Positions 46,101-51,017 of a stretch of DNA of 64,000 bases are shown in pieces (the stretch's first letter is position 1; each line of letters begins with the position of its first letter). This DNA is from Phymorhynchus buccinoides (Eukaryota > Mollusca > Gastropoda > Neogastropoda > Raphitomidae). The notes beneath the pieces were generated by a model. It ran no database searches. It was not told the DNA's origin and worked only from the letters and a program-made list of their open reading frames with translations. The translations under genes were made by a program, and so were the position numbers. The DNA is taken from positions 38,768,450-38,832,449 of the forward strand of contig CM065699.1 in assembly GCA_017654935.2 (NCBI GenBank). Direction: 5' to 3'.

Positions 46101-49100
46101 CCGGAAGAACAATCTTCTCTCTTCTGTCTTGGAGGCATGCTTATTGAGAGCTCTGGTTGCCGCCCTTAAATACACATTCGTGTCTAACTTTTGCTCAGCA
46201 GTGTTCACTACAGTCATGCCTTGCACGTGCAATAGACAAGAAACCTGCATCAGCCCTGATTCTTCAGCGAAAAGAGACCAAACTTTCGTGAAATTCTCGT
46301 GAATTTGCCACATTTTAAGCGTACCTGAAAACGCTGTTGCTGTACTGCAATGTCTGCAAAACTGGTTCAGGCACGTGCAACAGGAAGGAAAGTTATTGAG
46401 TAGCCTAAGATTTGCCATTTTCTTCATTGTTGTCTTAGTGTACAATAAATAGATATCAAGCTACTGAAAACAGACGCTGGCCCTTAACTTTTGGAGACCA
46501 GTATATATCATCAGTCATAATATAAGGCGCAGGGGTCTCAGTCTGGGGAAAAAGCATCACCTTATAGTCCGTAAAATACGGTAGTATTTTGAGTAGCAGT
46601 ATTTCATCTGAATTTGGCATAAGATTTATCAACTGTCTGCGTGCTTGTATTATTATGCCTTTATATAATGATATGTTGGCATAGTTGTGAACGAGTAAGA
46701 GCATTTATATGGGTGCAAATATTTTGCGCTTGCTCTCTCTCTCTCTGTATATCTATGCAATTAGGTGTTTGTGTGAATTTGTGTGTGCGTTGAATGCGTT
46801 ATGAATGCTAACGTGTGTGTGCTCTTTGATTTGATTTCTGTCAAGATTCAGCGCCGTATAAATACTGTGTGTGTGTGTGTGTGACAGCGAGAGGGGGGAG
46901 GGAATGGGAGAGGGGGGGGGGTGATGGAGGAAGGGGGGGGGGGGGGAGTAACACACAAAAAAAGAGAAGTATAGTTATGGATGTATGGCAGTAGAATTTT
47001 CATGCGATAGTGCAACGATGCAATACCAAGCATTTCTTTTTGTTTATTTGTTGTTGTTTTGGGTCACTGCTGTTGTTTAGTTTGTTGGGTTTTTTAAAAG
47101 AAAATACTAAGCGTGTTGATTGTGACAGGAATTTGAACACGATCCGAGCCATCACCAGGGAGCATGGCAACACGGTCGACCGCTACGGCATCATGGCACG
47201 CAGGTAACTGCCTCAACGGTACACAAATTCGCGAAAACTGACATTGTGTTTTTAGAATAAGGTGCAGCAAAATCATGATACACAGCTTAGCGTTTTGTGG
47301 AAGACTATCACTCTCAAACTAGGGGGCCTTTGCACCGGCTGTAAGGGCTGCAACCAAATGGATTGGTAGTTAGTCTTTTAACCCTTTCACCGCCAGCCAC
47401 ATTTCAGCCAAAAATTCCCATTAAATTTACCTGGGTAGAGAACAAAATCCATCTGCAGTATTGGGGATTCCTCTGTGACATATATAAAATAAGGTCTATC
47501 CTTACTTCCCAAAACTAAGACAACAGGGTCTTTGGATAATAGACCCCAATTTGATGCCTTTTAGTGACATAGGTGTTAAATCACTGTGGTGCTAAAATGC
47601 GACTTTGGCGGTGAAAGGGTTAAGATTCCTTCTAAGCATCAGCTGTTCTAAAGTGCTCTTGGCCTTGAGAACGGGGATGTACCCCGGGAAAGACATTACT
47701 ATGAGCACATTTCCAGTTCCAGCCCTGTAGCTATGATAGCTGATGTGCAGAGTGGTTGTTTTTTTTATTGTTGAGTTGAGTTGCTTTTATTAACATGATC
47801 GTTTATCAGATGTTGGAATGTTATGATTCTTTATAAACTACCGTAATTTTCGGGTTATAAGGCAATATGTTTTTCTCCAATTTCGACTTTGCGCCTAATA
47901 AACGAGGGCGCCTATTAGTGAACAAATTTGTGAGAAGAGAGGCAACAATTGCCGTGCTCAGTACAGTTTATTGTAAGTCTAGACATAGAAAGTGGTAACG
48001 AGTCGCCGATACGATGAATACTCACGTTAAAATGCTTCAAAATCCCTATTATTGTCCGAGATACAGATGCCATAACCCTTCATTGGATGTAAAAAGCATC
48101 GTTGTAGAGCTTAAAATGGCATAATTATATCAGTTTTCGCCAAGAAATTTCCAAACTCAACAACAGGAAGTAGTACAAACGGAGGTTCGATTATTTGAAA
48201 GGGGAGCCAACTCTAGTTTATGACTGCAGTAATGGCGGTCAGCAAGTGTTTACCGGACGTGTATGGGCTTCGAAGTTTGTGCTTCAAAGGCAAAAGACTT
48301 ATAAACGAGTGCGCCTTTTGCTTTAACCCTTTCACCGCCAAAGTCGCATTTTAGCACCACAGTAATTTAACACCTATGTTACTAATAAGGCATCAAATTG
48401 GAGTCTATTATCCAAAGACCCCTTTGTCTTGGTTTTAGGAGGTACCAAGGGTAGACCTTATTTTATATATGTCACAGAAGAATCCCCAATACTGCGGATG
48501 GATTTTGTTCTCTACACAGGTAAATTTAATGGACATTTTTGGCTGAAATTTGGCTGGCAGTGAAAGGGTTAGTTTTTTTAGATTTTTCTTGAAAAATTGC
48601 ACTATTCGCCATACACACAAGCACCTAATGGTCCGAAAAATATGCTAATTAGTTTTTTTAAGATTTCTTCCTAACATCAGCTGTTCTAAAGTGCTGTTGG
48701 CCTAGAGAATGGGGATGTACCCCGGGCAAAGCATTACTATGAACACATTTCCAGCCCAGCCCTGTAACTATGATCGCTGATGTGCAGTTTTTTTGTGGTT
48801 TTTTTTTTTAGTTGAGTTGGTTTTATTGATATGATTATTTATCAAATGTTGGAATGTTATGATTCTTTATAAAGTATATATCCAATGGATAATCCATATG
48901 AATTATGCATTTCAGGGTAGGACGGTAACTTTCGGGCAGTCCTGCAAGATGTGGTCTGGACTCGGCAAACCTGTGCCACACGGACATTCGTCTGTGCCAC
49001 ACGGACATTTGTCTGTGTGGGAGATTTTTAGACGATACAATACCTTTTTTTTTTCTCCCTCGCAGTGCCATCACAGGGGTGTACCGAGACACAGAATCTG

Positions 49101-50005
49101 GGGGCATCGTGGGCAGGGTGCGGGGGTGGGTGGACCGCTGCGTGTTCGACTACCACGTGTGGCGGGAGAACTTCACGTTTGCTGTCACCACCTGGCTGGT
49201 GCGATCCTACGTGCAGGTCCTCAGCTGGCTGGGTCGCGGACCCAGCATGTCCGAGTTCGAACAAGTGCTGAAGACGGCGGAGAAAAAGTGAGAAAGCCTT
49301 TTTTTCTTAATTCATTGTAACGATATACCGTATACGAGATTAGATTGCATGCACATGCATGTGCGAAGATGTGTGTGTGTTATGGGTTTGCGTATAGCCG
49401 AAAAAGGTAAGAGAAGCGTATTCTTCAAACTACAATAGTCAACAAAAGCGTGTTTTCCCCTGAGAGCCGATTTGAAACAATTTTTCAGCTGAAAGAGCCC
49501 AAACTTATCCTTTGGATGATTTTTCAAGGTCTTAAATGTGAGGTAGCTCTGTAGCATTTGTTCCCTTCAGCTTCCAGGCTTGTCCACCTCCACCATCAAC
49601 AAGACTACAGTGGAACCTCCCTTATAAGACCTTCAAAAATCATCCAAAATGAGGTCTTACAAGGGAGGGGGTCTTATAAGGGAGGCAATTTTAATGCTTC
49701 CAAAGAAGGGCACTGTCTCAGAGAAGTAAGTCTTAATATGTAGGAGGGAGTATTATAAGGGAGGTTCCACTGTACTGGCCCTGTACCCCGCTGGAGACTA
49801 GCCCCCCCCAGCCATCCAGGTTTCCAGGATTTTGTAGAAGCACCCACGAATGTGTAGGAAGCATAGCTAGTAAACCGCTCAATGAGCATGCATGACCCGC
49901 TGCCCCCATACACCCCCACCCCCACTATGATCAGTCGTATGTATGACGTTCACAGCTTTGGTTTATTGTTTGTTTGTGTGCGTTTGCAGGTTGGACGCGG
50001 TATGA
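18570..50005 (+). CDS. ADCK5: ADCK5-like mitochondrial atypical kinase gene, 13 constitutive exons plus one of two alternative exons
   Basis: Joined exons encode 733 residues (with exon 10a) or 723 (with 10b). The product belongs to the ABC1/ADCK/UbiB family of atypical kinases linked to mitochondrial lipid and coenzyme Q biology; ADCK5's substrate is not established. Hallmarks: Arg-rich N-terminus ([13 protein letters not shown]) as a likely mitochondrial presequence; a membrane helix at about 192-211; KLGQ at 285-288; the alanine-rich AAAS loop at 345-348 replacing the glycine loop; invariant Lys 366 in [12 protein letters not shown] with Asp 498 and Asn 503; LDHG with Asp 520. The block MLMQRPVRL and the tail NLNTIRAIT...DRYGIMAR point to ADCK5 rather than ADCK1, 2 or COQ8. 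The first exon gives about 150 residues more at the N-terminus than I expect for the human protein. All motifs are intact and phases agree throughout. Confidence 0.92.
19262..20684. repeat. ADCK5 intron 1: poly(G) tract and short repeats
   Basis: Holds an uninterrupted run of about 38 G (19808-19845). A small inverted/direct repeat group lies at 19975-20165 (CAGTACTGACCAG twice; AAGGGCAT in both orientations). A piggyBac MITE end is at 20250-20312. No exon-like sequence seen. Confidence 0.8.
20250..20312 (+). mobile_element. piggyBac-type MITE, 3' fragment
   Basis: TGCCTTTTTAGTGACGTGGG through CGGCGGCGAAAGGGTTAA, the family's right end only. Confidence 0.65.
20685..20856 (+). CDS. ADCK5: ADCK5-like exon 2 (KLGQ motif)
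   Basis: Acceptor tgtccttccag, donor gttgga, phases 2 in and 0 out. Encodes [11 protein letters not shown] and ends [10 protein letters not shown], the KxGQ motif that in ADCK kinases packs over the active site and inhibits protein-kinase-type activity. Confidence 0.92.
20961..21188 (+). mobile_element. hAT-like MITE with CAGGGCTCCCA ends, copy 2
   Basis: Ends CAGGGCTCCCA and TGGGAGCCCTG are both intact, length 228 bp. Reverse orientation to the copy at 3529-3745. The 7 bases outside show no clear target duplication. Confidence 0.7.
21353..21595 (+). mobile_element. piggyBac-type MITE, copy 5
   Basis: Full copy with TTAA at both ends, 38 bases upstream of ADCK5 exon 3. Its 3' end is thus close to the exon's branch-point region. 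Confidence 0.85.
21634..21726 (+). CDS. ADCK5: ADCK5-like exon 3
   Basis: Acceptor gtttgctgccag, donor gtgaga, phase 0 on both sides. Encodes [17 protein letters not shown] and [12 protein letters not shown], the conserved LP.EY...L..L.D.A segment after KxGQ. Confidence 0.92.
22190..22690 (+). repeat. Three decayed copies of the ADCK5 exon 4 acceptor edge
   Basis: Copies at about 22204-22256 (HLFLEDFGR), 22280-22345 ([16 protein letters not shown]) and 22628-22685 ([17 protein letters not shown]) match exon 4's [19 protein letters not shown]. Each is followed by CATGCAAA/G and preceded by TATGCAAATT- or GCGAAT-like sequence as in the real intron end. All have lost the CAG acceptor and the second half of the exon. 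The third copy is split from its flank by a MITE (22384-22629). Confidence 0.85.
22384..22629 (+). mobile_element. piggyBac-type MITE, copy 6, inside an exon-4 pseudo-copy
   Basis: Inserted in GAACAGG|TTAA|ACAGTTG, i.e. into a sequence that reads AACAGGTTAAACAGTTGTTC without it. TTAA is duplicated. This orders events: exon-edge duplication first, MITE second. Confidence 0.85.
22693..23215 (+). mobile_element. GTCC-rich element (GAGCCAGGACA family), split by a SINE
   Basis: Left part TGATGTCCCGAGGCCCCGG to CCTGTCAGGA (22693-22767), right part about 23105-23215 (TTTCTACAAGAGCCAGGACA). Related to 36560-37075 and 40608-40840. The interior is interrupted by the family D repeat at 22787-23100. Confidence 0.55.
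22787..23100 (+). mobile_element. SINE-like family D, copy 2
   Basis: CCCCCGTGGGGATACCGGGG through CGAACGAAGAAGAAGAAGA. The most complete copy with the one at 50640. The 3' end is a (GAA)n tail. Confidence 0.7.
23253..23393 (+). CDS. ADCK5: ADCK5-like exon 4 (alanine loop and invariant Lys)
   Basis: Acceptor aattatcaacag, donor gttggg, phase 0 on both sides. Encodes [13 protein letters not shown], then [13 protein letters not shown] (the A-rich nucleotide loop) and DGTEVAVK with the ATP-contacting Lys. The acceptor has a weak polypyrimidine tract. Confidence 0.93.
23411..23790. mobile_element. Inverted-repeat MITE just after the exon 4 donor
   Basis: TTGGTGAAATTCAAAAACCT at about 23421 is inverted at about 23763 (AGGTTTTTGAATTTCACCGA). 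About 40-bp TIRs flanked by TATATAT, total about 380 bp. Begins 17-20 bases after the splice donor. Confidence 0.75.
24004..24232. mobile_element. Short element with ACCTGTTTAC / GTAAACAGGT ends
   Basis: TATACCTGTTTACTCTACTC at left and GGGGTAAACAGGTCTGTGG at right. The ends match the larger element at 34572-35380. About 225 bp. Confidence 0.55.
24572..24685 (+). CDS. ADCK5: ADCK5-like exon 5
   Basis: Phase 0 on both sides, donor gtgagt. Encodes [14 protein letters not shown], the conserved segment after VAVK, then [12 protein letters not shown]. The 3' splice site tgtgtgtgtgtgtag uses a (TG)n tract in place of a polypyrimidine tract. Confidence 0.92.
25023..25684 (+). mobile_element. hAT-like element with zinc-finger relic
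   Basis: 13-bp TIRs CAGACCTGCCTAC and GTAGGCAGGTCTG, 662 bp. The interior reads at 25468-25560 [14 protein letters not shown] and [13 protein letters not shown], a C2H2 arrangement like the fingers in hAT-derived host proteins. An upstream in-frame TGA (25444) and missing transposase core show it is dead. Several TACGG/CTACGG repeats lie near both ends. Confidence 0.65.
25690..26288. other. ADCK5 intron 5, no feature recognised
   Basis: A/T-rich sequence without recognised repeats or exon-like frames, apart from short TG runs. Confidence 0.5.
26289..26550 (-). mobile_element. SINE-like family D, copy 3
   Basis: Reverse orientation: starts TTCTTCTTCTTCATCGATCG (tail) and includes GAGCGCAGATGCGTC and AGAGTGACAGATTAGAGGAA. 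Truncated at the far end. Confidence 0.65.
26555..26712. mobile_element. ACGGACTATAA / AAATACGGTA MITE, deleted copy
   Basis: GGACTATAACGCGCTAC, then TGAGACCCCTGCGCCTTATG and GCGCCTCTTTAGTTCGAAAA with TACGGTA at the end. Same end motifs as 46001-46582. Confidence 0.5.
26808..27073. mobile_element. GGGTGCAAC-ended MITE, copy 1
   Basis: ATGGGTGCAACGTTTCCTGG at left and AGTTGCATCCATG at right. About 265 bp, nearly identical in the interior to 35700-35968. Confidence 0.7.
27154..27285 (+). CDS. ADCK5: ADCK5-like exon 6
   Basis: Acceptor tgtgtgtgtcag, donor gtgacc, phase 0 on both sides. Encodes [20 protein letters not shown], matching the QELDF..E..N motif in which the Glu pairs with the invariant Lys in ADCK kinases, then [12 protein letters not shown]. 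Confidence 0.93.
27383..28987 (+). repeat. piggyBac-type MITE whose 3' part is amplified into a 97-bp x 15 satellite
   Basis: A full MITE begins at 27383. From 27532 the segment GGTCACTGGATACCAGACCC to GCGATGAAAGGGTTAA is repeated 15 times with a constant 97-bp period (27532, 27629, 27726, 27823 and so on), ending at 28987. Variants (TTATATCGG, TGACATGGG, TTACATGGG; GTGGTGCC or GTGGTACC) are shared by subsets of units, so the array expanded in stages. Each unit ends in TTAA. Confidence 0.95.
29025..29668. mobile_element. GTGACCCAG / GGTGCTGGGTCAC element, copy 1, with nested MITE
   Basis: GTGACCCAGGGACATTAAGTG at left. CTAGCCCAGCGACTTAATGT and CCCTTTCACATATG at right match internal and terminal parts of the element at 62556-62990 in the opposite orientation. 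A piggyBac MITE interrupts it at 29338-29581. Confidence 0.6.
29338..29581 (+). mobile_element. piggyBac-type MITE, copy 8
   Basis: The left end is degraded (TTAGCCCTTTCAATGC), the right end is intact (GGCGATGAAAGGGTTAA). Same subfamily (GTGCCAAGAGGCGACAGTGG) as the satellite 350 bp upstream. Confidence 0.75.
29665..29850. mobile_element. MITE with GTTCCGTGCGGAAACCC ends
   Basis: GGAAGTTCCGTGCGGAAACC at left and GGGTTTCCGTACGGAACTC at right are inverted. Related to the ends of elements at 55930-57300. Confidence 0.6.
29852..30316. mobile_element. GTTACGCCCAATCC element, copy 1
   Basis: ATGTTACGCCCAATCCATGA at left and ATTGGACGTAACATATA at right. Further subterminal repeats of CCATTTCATGAAATGGGCAA, itself a palindrome, occur at both ends. 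About 465 bp. A shorter relative lies at 54785-54978. Confidence 0.75.
30350..30750. mobile_element. Foldback element with about 165-bp arms
   Basis: Left arm about 30355-30522 (GGTAAAGGTAAAGATGTGCC, CTCGGTTAATTGTATTTTTC, GGAATACTAACCCTAGCCCT). Right arm about 30583-30746 is its inverse (GATAGGGTTAGTATTCC, GAAAAATACAATTAACCGAG, GGCACATCTTGACCTTTACC). The spacer is about 60 bp. Confidence 0.85.
30800..31262 (+). pseudogene. Duplicate of ADCK5 exon 7, split by a SINE
   Basis: GTGTTGCAG|AGGGTGTTGACC repeats the real exon 7 acceptor and start. The frame reads [20 protein letters not shown] and is cut at 30866 by a SINE. The tail GGAGCTGTCCATCAAATC resumes at 31245 (exon 7 has GGACTGTCCATCAAAGAT). 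ACAT on both sides could be the target duplication. The donor is lost (CAAATCATT instead of CAAAGATGTGAG). Confidence 0.85.
30866..31243 (-). mobile_element. SINE family A, nearly full copy
   Basis: Read on the minus strand: head GAGTGGCACAGTGGTAGCGC (A box) and GAGTTCGAGCCTGG (B box), then CTTTCGGATGAGACGATAAA in the conserved middle. It ends in a GACTATAAAGTACCTAATAC tail. The middle block resembles a deeply conserved metazoan SINE domain (Nin-DC-like), an attribution from memory. Confidence 0.75.
31314..31397 (+). CDS. ADCK5: ADCK5-like exon 7
   Basis: Acceptor gtgtggtgttgcag, donor gtgaga, phase 0 on both sides. Encodes [19 protein letters not shown], the RVLT.E...G.K..D motif of the family. 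Confidence 0.93.
31682..31929 (-). mobile_element. piggyBac-type MITE, copy 9
   Basis: Full reverse-orientation copy: TTAACCCTTTCATCGCCAAA to CTGGTGGTGAAAGGGTTAA. Confidence 0.85.
32104..32185 (+). CDS. ADCK5: ADCK5-like exon 8 (catalytic HADPHPGN)
   Basis: Acceptor gtgtgcccacag, donor gtgagc, phases 0 in and 1 out. Encodes [19 protein letters not shown]. Asp and Asn of HxDPHPGN are the catalytic Asp and Mg-binding Asn of ABC1/ADCK kinases. Confidence 0.94.
32222..32548 (-). mobile_element. SINE-like family D, copy 4 (mosaic)
   Basis: CATTCCCAGGCCATATGGCC and GGTACGTATGTGTCCGG match the 3' half of the copies at 13060-13160 and 45585-45715. AGAGTGACAGATCAGAGGAA and the GACCCCCTGGTATCCCC end match the 5' half. 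Starts 36 bases after exon 8. Confidence 0.6.
32811..32900. mobile_element. pogo-like MITE end (TACAGTGGGACC)
   Basis: TACAGTGGGACCTTCCGTAT with inverted CACGTGTAAAAATCACGG / AAAACACGTGAAAACC interior. Truncated where the first exon-9 copy starts. Interior related to 39900-40030. Confidence 0.5.
32903..33352 (+). repeat. Two decayed copies of the ADCK5 exon 9 acceptor half
   Basis: Copy 1 (about 32903-33060) has lost the acceptor but keeps CTGTTGGACCACGGGCTGTA. Copy 2 starts after an intact CTGTGCAG at 33165 and reads [20 protein letters not shown], with LDHG changed to LDYG and RLKP duplicated, then a stop at 33348. Both continue into the same non-exonic tail (GCCATACATTTGCAAA, CATGATAGACTGTGGAGC), period about 290 bp. 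Confidence 0.88.
33458..33628 (+). CDS. ADCK5: ADCK5-like exon 9 (LDHG motif)
   Basis: Acceptor catgccgtgcag, donor gtgtgt, phases 1 in and 1 out. Encodes [20 protein letters not shown] (DHG replaces the DFG of ordinary kinases) and [20 protein letters not shown]. Both halves of this exon have generated tandem pseudo-copies, acceptor side upstream and donor side downstream. Confidence 0.94.
33629..34470 (+). repeat. Six copies of the ADCK5 exon 9 donor edge with TG/TCTG spacers
   Basis: The junction GACCTGGGAGTCTCAG|GTGTGTG (exon end at 33628) recurs with exon ends at 33747, 33868, 34024, 34141, 34306 and 34465. Copies start at CACCTATGCAAAGGCC, i.e. from the exon's CACCTGTACAAAGCC. Three carry GAGGACTAGATGG with an in-frame TAG in place of AAG. 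The last has GC in place of the GT donor. Spacers are (GT)n and (CTGT)n of varying length. Confidence 0.92.
34572..35380. mobile_element. hAT-like element with CAGACCTGTTTACC ends
   Basis: TIRs CAGACCTGTTTACC and GGTAAACAGGTCTG, 809 bp. Terminal regions are rich in AATTCCGG repeats in both orientations. No coding region recognised. Confidence 0.65.
35385..35680. repeat. (TG)n-rich tandem region
   Basis: Units of about 35-50 bp built from GATGTTTGTGTGTGTG and TACATGTGTATGTGA. Open on both strands, so spurious Val/Cys and His/Thr ORFs appear. No gene. Confidence 0.9.
35698..35970. mobile_element. GGGTGCAAC-ended MITE, copy 2
   Basis: ATGGGTGTAACTTTTCCTGG at left and CGTTGCACCCATGC at right. 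The interior matches 26808-27073 (AAATTGTGGAAAAAGCAAAC). Confidence 0.75.
36040..36535 (+). repeat. Outlying five copies of the exon 10a acceptor edge
   Basis: TGTGCAGATTTCCATA(G/T)CTTT and CATAATGCTG recur at about 36070, 36185, 36270, 36366 and 36460, each followed by CCAGGATTTTGTAGAAGCACCC. They are closer to exon 10a (TTTCCATATCTTTGCC) than the downstream block (TTTCCTTATATTTTCC). Confidence 0.85.
36560..37076 (+). mobile_element. GAGCCAGGACA element with internal 34-bp minisatellite
   Basis: CCCAGGACATAGGACATAG at left and TTTCAGGACAGTTTTGTCTA at right. In between, TTTCTGCAAGAGCCAGGACA followed by TTTTGTCCTATTGA is repeated about nine times. Inserted in the middle of the exon-10a edge array. 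Confidence 0.75.
37105..38372 (+). repeat. Main exon 10a acceptor-edge array: ten 96-bp units and about seven 56-bp units
   Basis: TGTGCAG|ATTTCC acceptors end at 37119, 37214, 37311, 37404, 37500, 37598, 37694, 37790, 37886 and 37982 (mean 96 bp). Each unit carries the first 44 bases of exon 10a ([10 protein letters not shown]) and then CCCCAGGATTTTGTAGAGGC and CCCATGATAGAGTGCACATT. From 38050 shorter units (GTGCAGATCCAAAGGCCAGT) have lost the TTTCC...CTG part. The period is a multiple of 3, so a 344-codon open frame exists, but it is not a gene. Confidence 0.95.
38800..39007 (+). CDS. ADCK5: ADCK5-like exon 10a, alternative to 10b
   Basis: Acceptor ctgctgtgcag, donor gtaact, phases 1 in and 2 out (208 bases). 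Encodes [15 protein letters not shown], the block that is most typical of ADCK5 proteins, then a charged helix and [13 protein letters not shown]. Open throughout, with strong codon-level conservation. Splices in frame from exon 9 and into exon 11. Confidence 0.88.
39139..39489 (-). mobile_element. SINE family A, full copy
   Basis: TTTGGTACTTTATAGTCACA (tail, reversed) through GGTTCGAGCTC and CTCTGTGCCATTCTACAC (tRNA head reversed). Located 130 bp after exon 10a. Confidence 0.75.
39890..40040. mobile_element. Inverted repeat with CACGTCACGTG motif
   Basis: AGACCTACCACGTCACGTGT and CGTGAAAACCGTGATTTTCA with TGTGGTGGGTCTTTAA closing it. Shares its interior with the pogo-like end at 32811. Between 40040 and 40608 I see no other feature. 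Confidence 0.4.
40608..40840 (+). mobile_element. GAGCCAGGACA element, short copy
   Basis: AATGTCCCGAAGCCCAGGCC at left and TTTCCTGACAGTTTGTGCTG at right. Two 34-bp internal units only, against about nine in the copy at 36560. Confidence 0.65.
41060..42115 (+). repeat. About seven decayed copies of the ADCK5 exon 10b acceptor edge
   Basis: Copies with acceptors ending at 41163, 41433, 41582, 41731, 41863 and 42034, and one at about 41260 whose CAG is lost (CTCCATACTTCC), plus remnants at about 41080. Most keep CTTTTCTCCAG|ATTTTCAGTT. They extend through LVQRPIKW to NKT and end before the exon's second half. The copy at 41260 and the one at 41863 still read RM/NALAKSHM-like versions of exon 10b's RMHLPSRM. 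Spacing is 97-173 bp. Confidence 0.9.
42189..42366 (+). CDS. ADCK5: ADCK5-like exon 10b, alternative to 10a
   Basis: Acceptor gcttttctccag, donor gtgggc, phases 1 in and 2 out (178 bases). Encodes [20 protein letters not shown], then [20 protein letters not shown] and [12 protein letters not shown]. Position by position it parallels exon 10a (F-x2-F-x3-L-x-QRP, LRDMP), yet identity is only about a third, so the duplication is old. The second half resembles vertebrate ADCK5 better than 10a does. Confidence 0.88.
42411..42861. mobile_element. pogo-like MITE (AGTGGAACCTCC) with nested GGATGCAAC element
   Basis: Left end AAAGTGGAACCTCCATTCTA, right end AAGGGAGATCCCACTGTA. The host part matches 49606-49774. 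The interior 42468-42735 (ATGGATGCAACCTTGCC to GTTGCATCCCATGC) is a second element of the family at 26808. Confidence 0.7.
42862..44260. other. ADCK5 intron 10b, no gene recognised
   Basis: A/T-rich. (TTTG)n at 43040-43062 and TATAGCATAGTATAG at 43614. A 43700-44170 stretch looks like old repeat but matches nothing else in the window. Confidence 0.5.
44262..44505 (+). mobile_element. SINE family A, 5'-truncated plus-strand copy
   Basis: Starts in the conserved middle (GTCTTTCGGATGAGACGATA) and runs to the tail CACAGAGACACCTCTACCTA. The tRNA-like head is missing, typical of incomplete retroposition. The TACAGTGGAATC pogo-like end follows directly at 44503. Confidence 0.75.
44503..44665. mobile_element. 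pogo-like MITE end with CCTCCCTTATAAGAC repeats
   Basis: TACAGTGGAATCTCCCTTAT at left, then four direct variants of CCTCCCTTATAAGACCCC. The right TIR is not found. Confidence 0.55.
45343..45522 (+). other. Short Ser-rich ORF, unknown, probably retroelement debris
   Basis: 59 codons starting [20 protein letters not shown] and ending at TAA. The Ser/Lys-rich theme continues in the next frame ([15 protein letters not shown]), suggesting an old frameshift. It lies in an ADCK5 intron and is cut off by a family D repeat at 45585. I do not recognise it. Confidence 0.25.
45585..45722 (+). mobile_element. SINE-like family D, 3' fragment
   Basis: TTTTGAGCTCCTCCGAAATC to ATTCAGAAGAAGAAGAAG. Matches 13018-13155 and the inverse of 32255-32375. 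Confidence 0.65.
46001..46582. mobile_element. TACGGACTATAAGGCGCA element
   Basis: ACCGTAGTTTACGGACTACA at left and ACCTTATAGTCCGTAAAATACGGTA-type sequence at right (46559-46582). Inner subterminal repeats are AAGGCGCACCCCC and TATAAGGCGCAGGGG. A palindrome TACTGGTCTCCAAAATTTAA / TTAACTTTTGGAGACCAGTA sits inside (46077 and 46484). Confidence 0.7.
46860..46950. repeat. (TG)n and purine G-rich tract
   Basis: (TG)n at 46865-46881, then GAGAGGGGGGAGGG-type sequence to 46948, 180 bp before ADCK5 exon 11. Confidence 0.9.
47129..47203 (+). CDS. ADCK5: ADCK5-like exon 11
   Basis: Acceptor gattgtgacag, donor gtaact, phases 2 in and 2 out. Encodes [20 protein letters not shown], the N.NT.RAI..-G..VDRY block at the end of the ADCK5 kinase fold. 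Confidence 0.92.
47378..47623 (+). mobile_element. piggyBac-type MITE, copy 10
   Basis: Full copy, very close to copy 2 (TGGTGCTAAAATGCGACTTT). Confidence 0.85.
47841..48652. mobile_element. TACCGTA..TCCGAAAAATA element, copy 1, with nested MITE
   Basis: TACCGTAATTTTCGGGTTAT at left and CTAATGGTCCGAAAAATATG at right. The interior (GTGAGAAGAGAGGCAACAAT, AGTGGTAACGAGTCGCC) is shared with 52735-53272. The piggyBac MITE at 48323-48571 splits it. A direct repeat of host sequence (CATCAGCTGTTCTAAAGTGCT at 47638 and 48674) lies outside on both sides. Confidence 0.7.
48323..48571 (-). mobile_element. piggyBac-type MITE, copy 11
   Basis: TTAACCCTTTCACCGCCAAA to TGGCAGTGAAAGGGTTA. The final A of the TTAA is changed to G. 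Confidence 0.82.
49066..49287 (+). CDS. ADCK5: ADCK5-like exon 12 (C-terminal helices)
   Basis: Acceptor tctccctcgcag, donor gtgaga, phases 2 in and 2 out. Encodes [40 protein letters not shown] and [14 protein letters not shown]. This corresponds to the GVY..........W....F......L segment after DRY in ADCK5. Preceded by a double ACACGGACATT(C/T)GTCTGTG repeat at 48976-49018. Confidence 0.9.
49606..49774. mobile_element. pogo-like MITE, complete 169-bp copy
   Basis: TACAGTGGAACCTCCCTTAT and ATAAGGGAGGTTCCACTGTA form near-perfect 20-bp TIRs with TA at both edges. Confidence 0.8.
49990..50005 (+). CDS. ADCK5: ADCK5-like exon 13 (last five codons)
   Basis: Acceptor gtgcgtttgcag. The first base completes AAG (Lys), then LDAV and TGA. 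It is a very short coding exon, but it is supported by phase and by the lack of any other end for exon 12, where reading through gives a stop only one codon later. Confidence 0.7.
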
Positions 50006-50064
50006 ACACCATGAACGAAAAAAAGACGTGGGGAGAAACTTGAACAGAAGAACGGAGAAGCTGG

Positions 50065-50070
50065 AATAAA
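50065..50070 (+). promoter_or_regulatory. Candidate poly(A) signal of the ADCK5-like gene
   Basis: AATAAA 60 bases after the stop, giving a short 3' UTR of roughly 80 bases. A longer UTR running to about 50600 is equally possible. Confidence 0.4.
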
Positions 50071-50099
50071 AAGGAAAGAATGCAGGAGTGGGTGTGTGC

Positions 50100-50640
50100 C
50101 AGTAGCCTGAATTCAGGCAATTTGATGCAGGTTTCAGGCAGCTGATTTCCTGAAGAAAAGGTTCTTTTTTTTTTCTTTTTTTTTGCTGTCCCATCTACAG
50201 TGGCGTTGCTCCCATGCCGCTCATTCCGAATCCCAGCTCGCAGCCACACCTCTGCTTGTTCAGGTCGCAGAATCCGAGACCAGCAGTCCAAGGGGAGCTT
50301 ATCTATGTTAGGCCGTCGGGAGGCATCCAACCGAGGAGACACGGCACTGCTGCTGAGTCACTTCGGTGGAGTTCAGTAGAGCCTGTTCAGGACACCACCT
50401 ACTAAGCCCCCTACTGACGACACTATTCTGTTAGTCGCGAGTCAGCGCGAGTGAGGTCCTCCTCCGAGGGCGCCACCACGACCGTCCACTGACACCTCCC
50501 CAGAACACACTGCTCCCCATGACTTTGACCCGAACGCACCAAGGCATAGATTGGATCGGAAACTGAAACTGAGGTCACCATGAGAGCAGGGCTTGCAAAG
50601 CCACAGAAAAGGTTCTTAAATACGAAACTATGCTGTCATG
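50100..50640. other. Downstream flank of ADCK5, no gene recognised
   Basis: Mixed-composition sequence, GC-richer than the introns, without a long open frame. Confidence 0.45.
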
Positions 50641-50940
50641 TCGTCTGTGGGGATACCGGGGGAGGGTCTTTTTGTACAAATCAATCCTCCACCTTCTGGA
50701 AGTTTTGTGCTTGTAACTTCCTCTAATCTGTCACTCTCTTTGACTCTGCCTTCTCCCTTTGCTTACTGTCATCTACTATCTTTCTGCCTTACCGGTCCAT
50801 TCTCCTGCCTTCGTTATATAAAGTCTGGCAAAGATTTTCTCCAGCCGAAGTCGGACATGCTGGGGGTTCAGCGCATTACGGCAGCATGACGCATCTGCGC
50901 TCATATGACAGGAAACTGCCTGAGCAATCGACGAAGAAGA
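50640..50940 (+). mobile_element. SINE-like family D, copy 6
   Basis: GTCTGTGGGGATACCGGGGG through GAAACTGCCTGAGCAATCGA and ACGAAGAAGA. The best copy for a consensus. Confidence 0.7.
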
Positions 50941-51017
50941 TAAAGCCATGATGTTGTTATGTGGGTTTGGGGCAAGAAAACTTCAGGGGAAACTTTGGAT
51001 CACTGCATTTGTTTGTT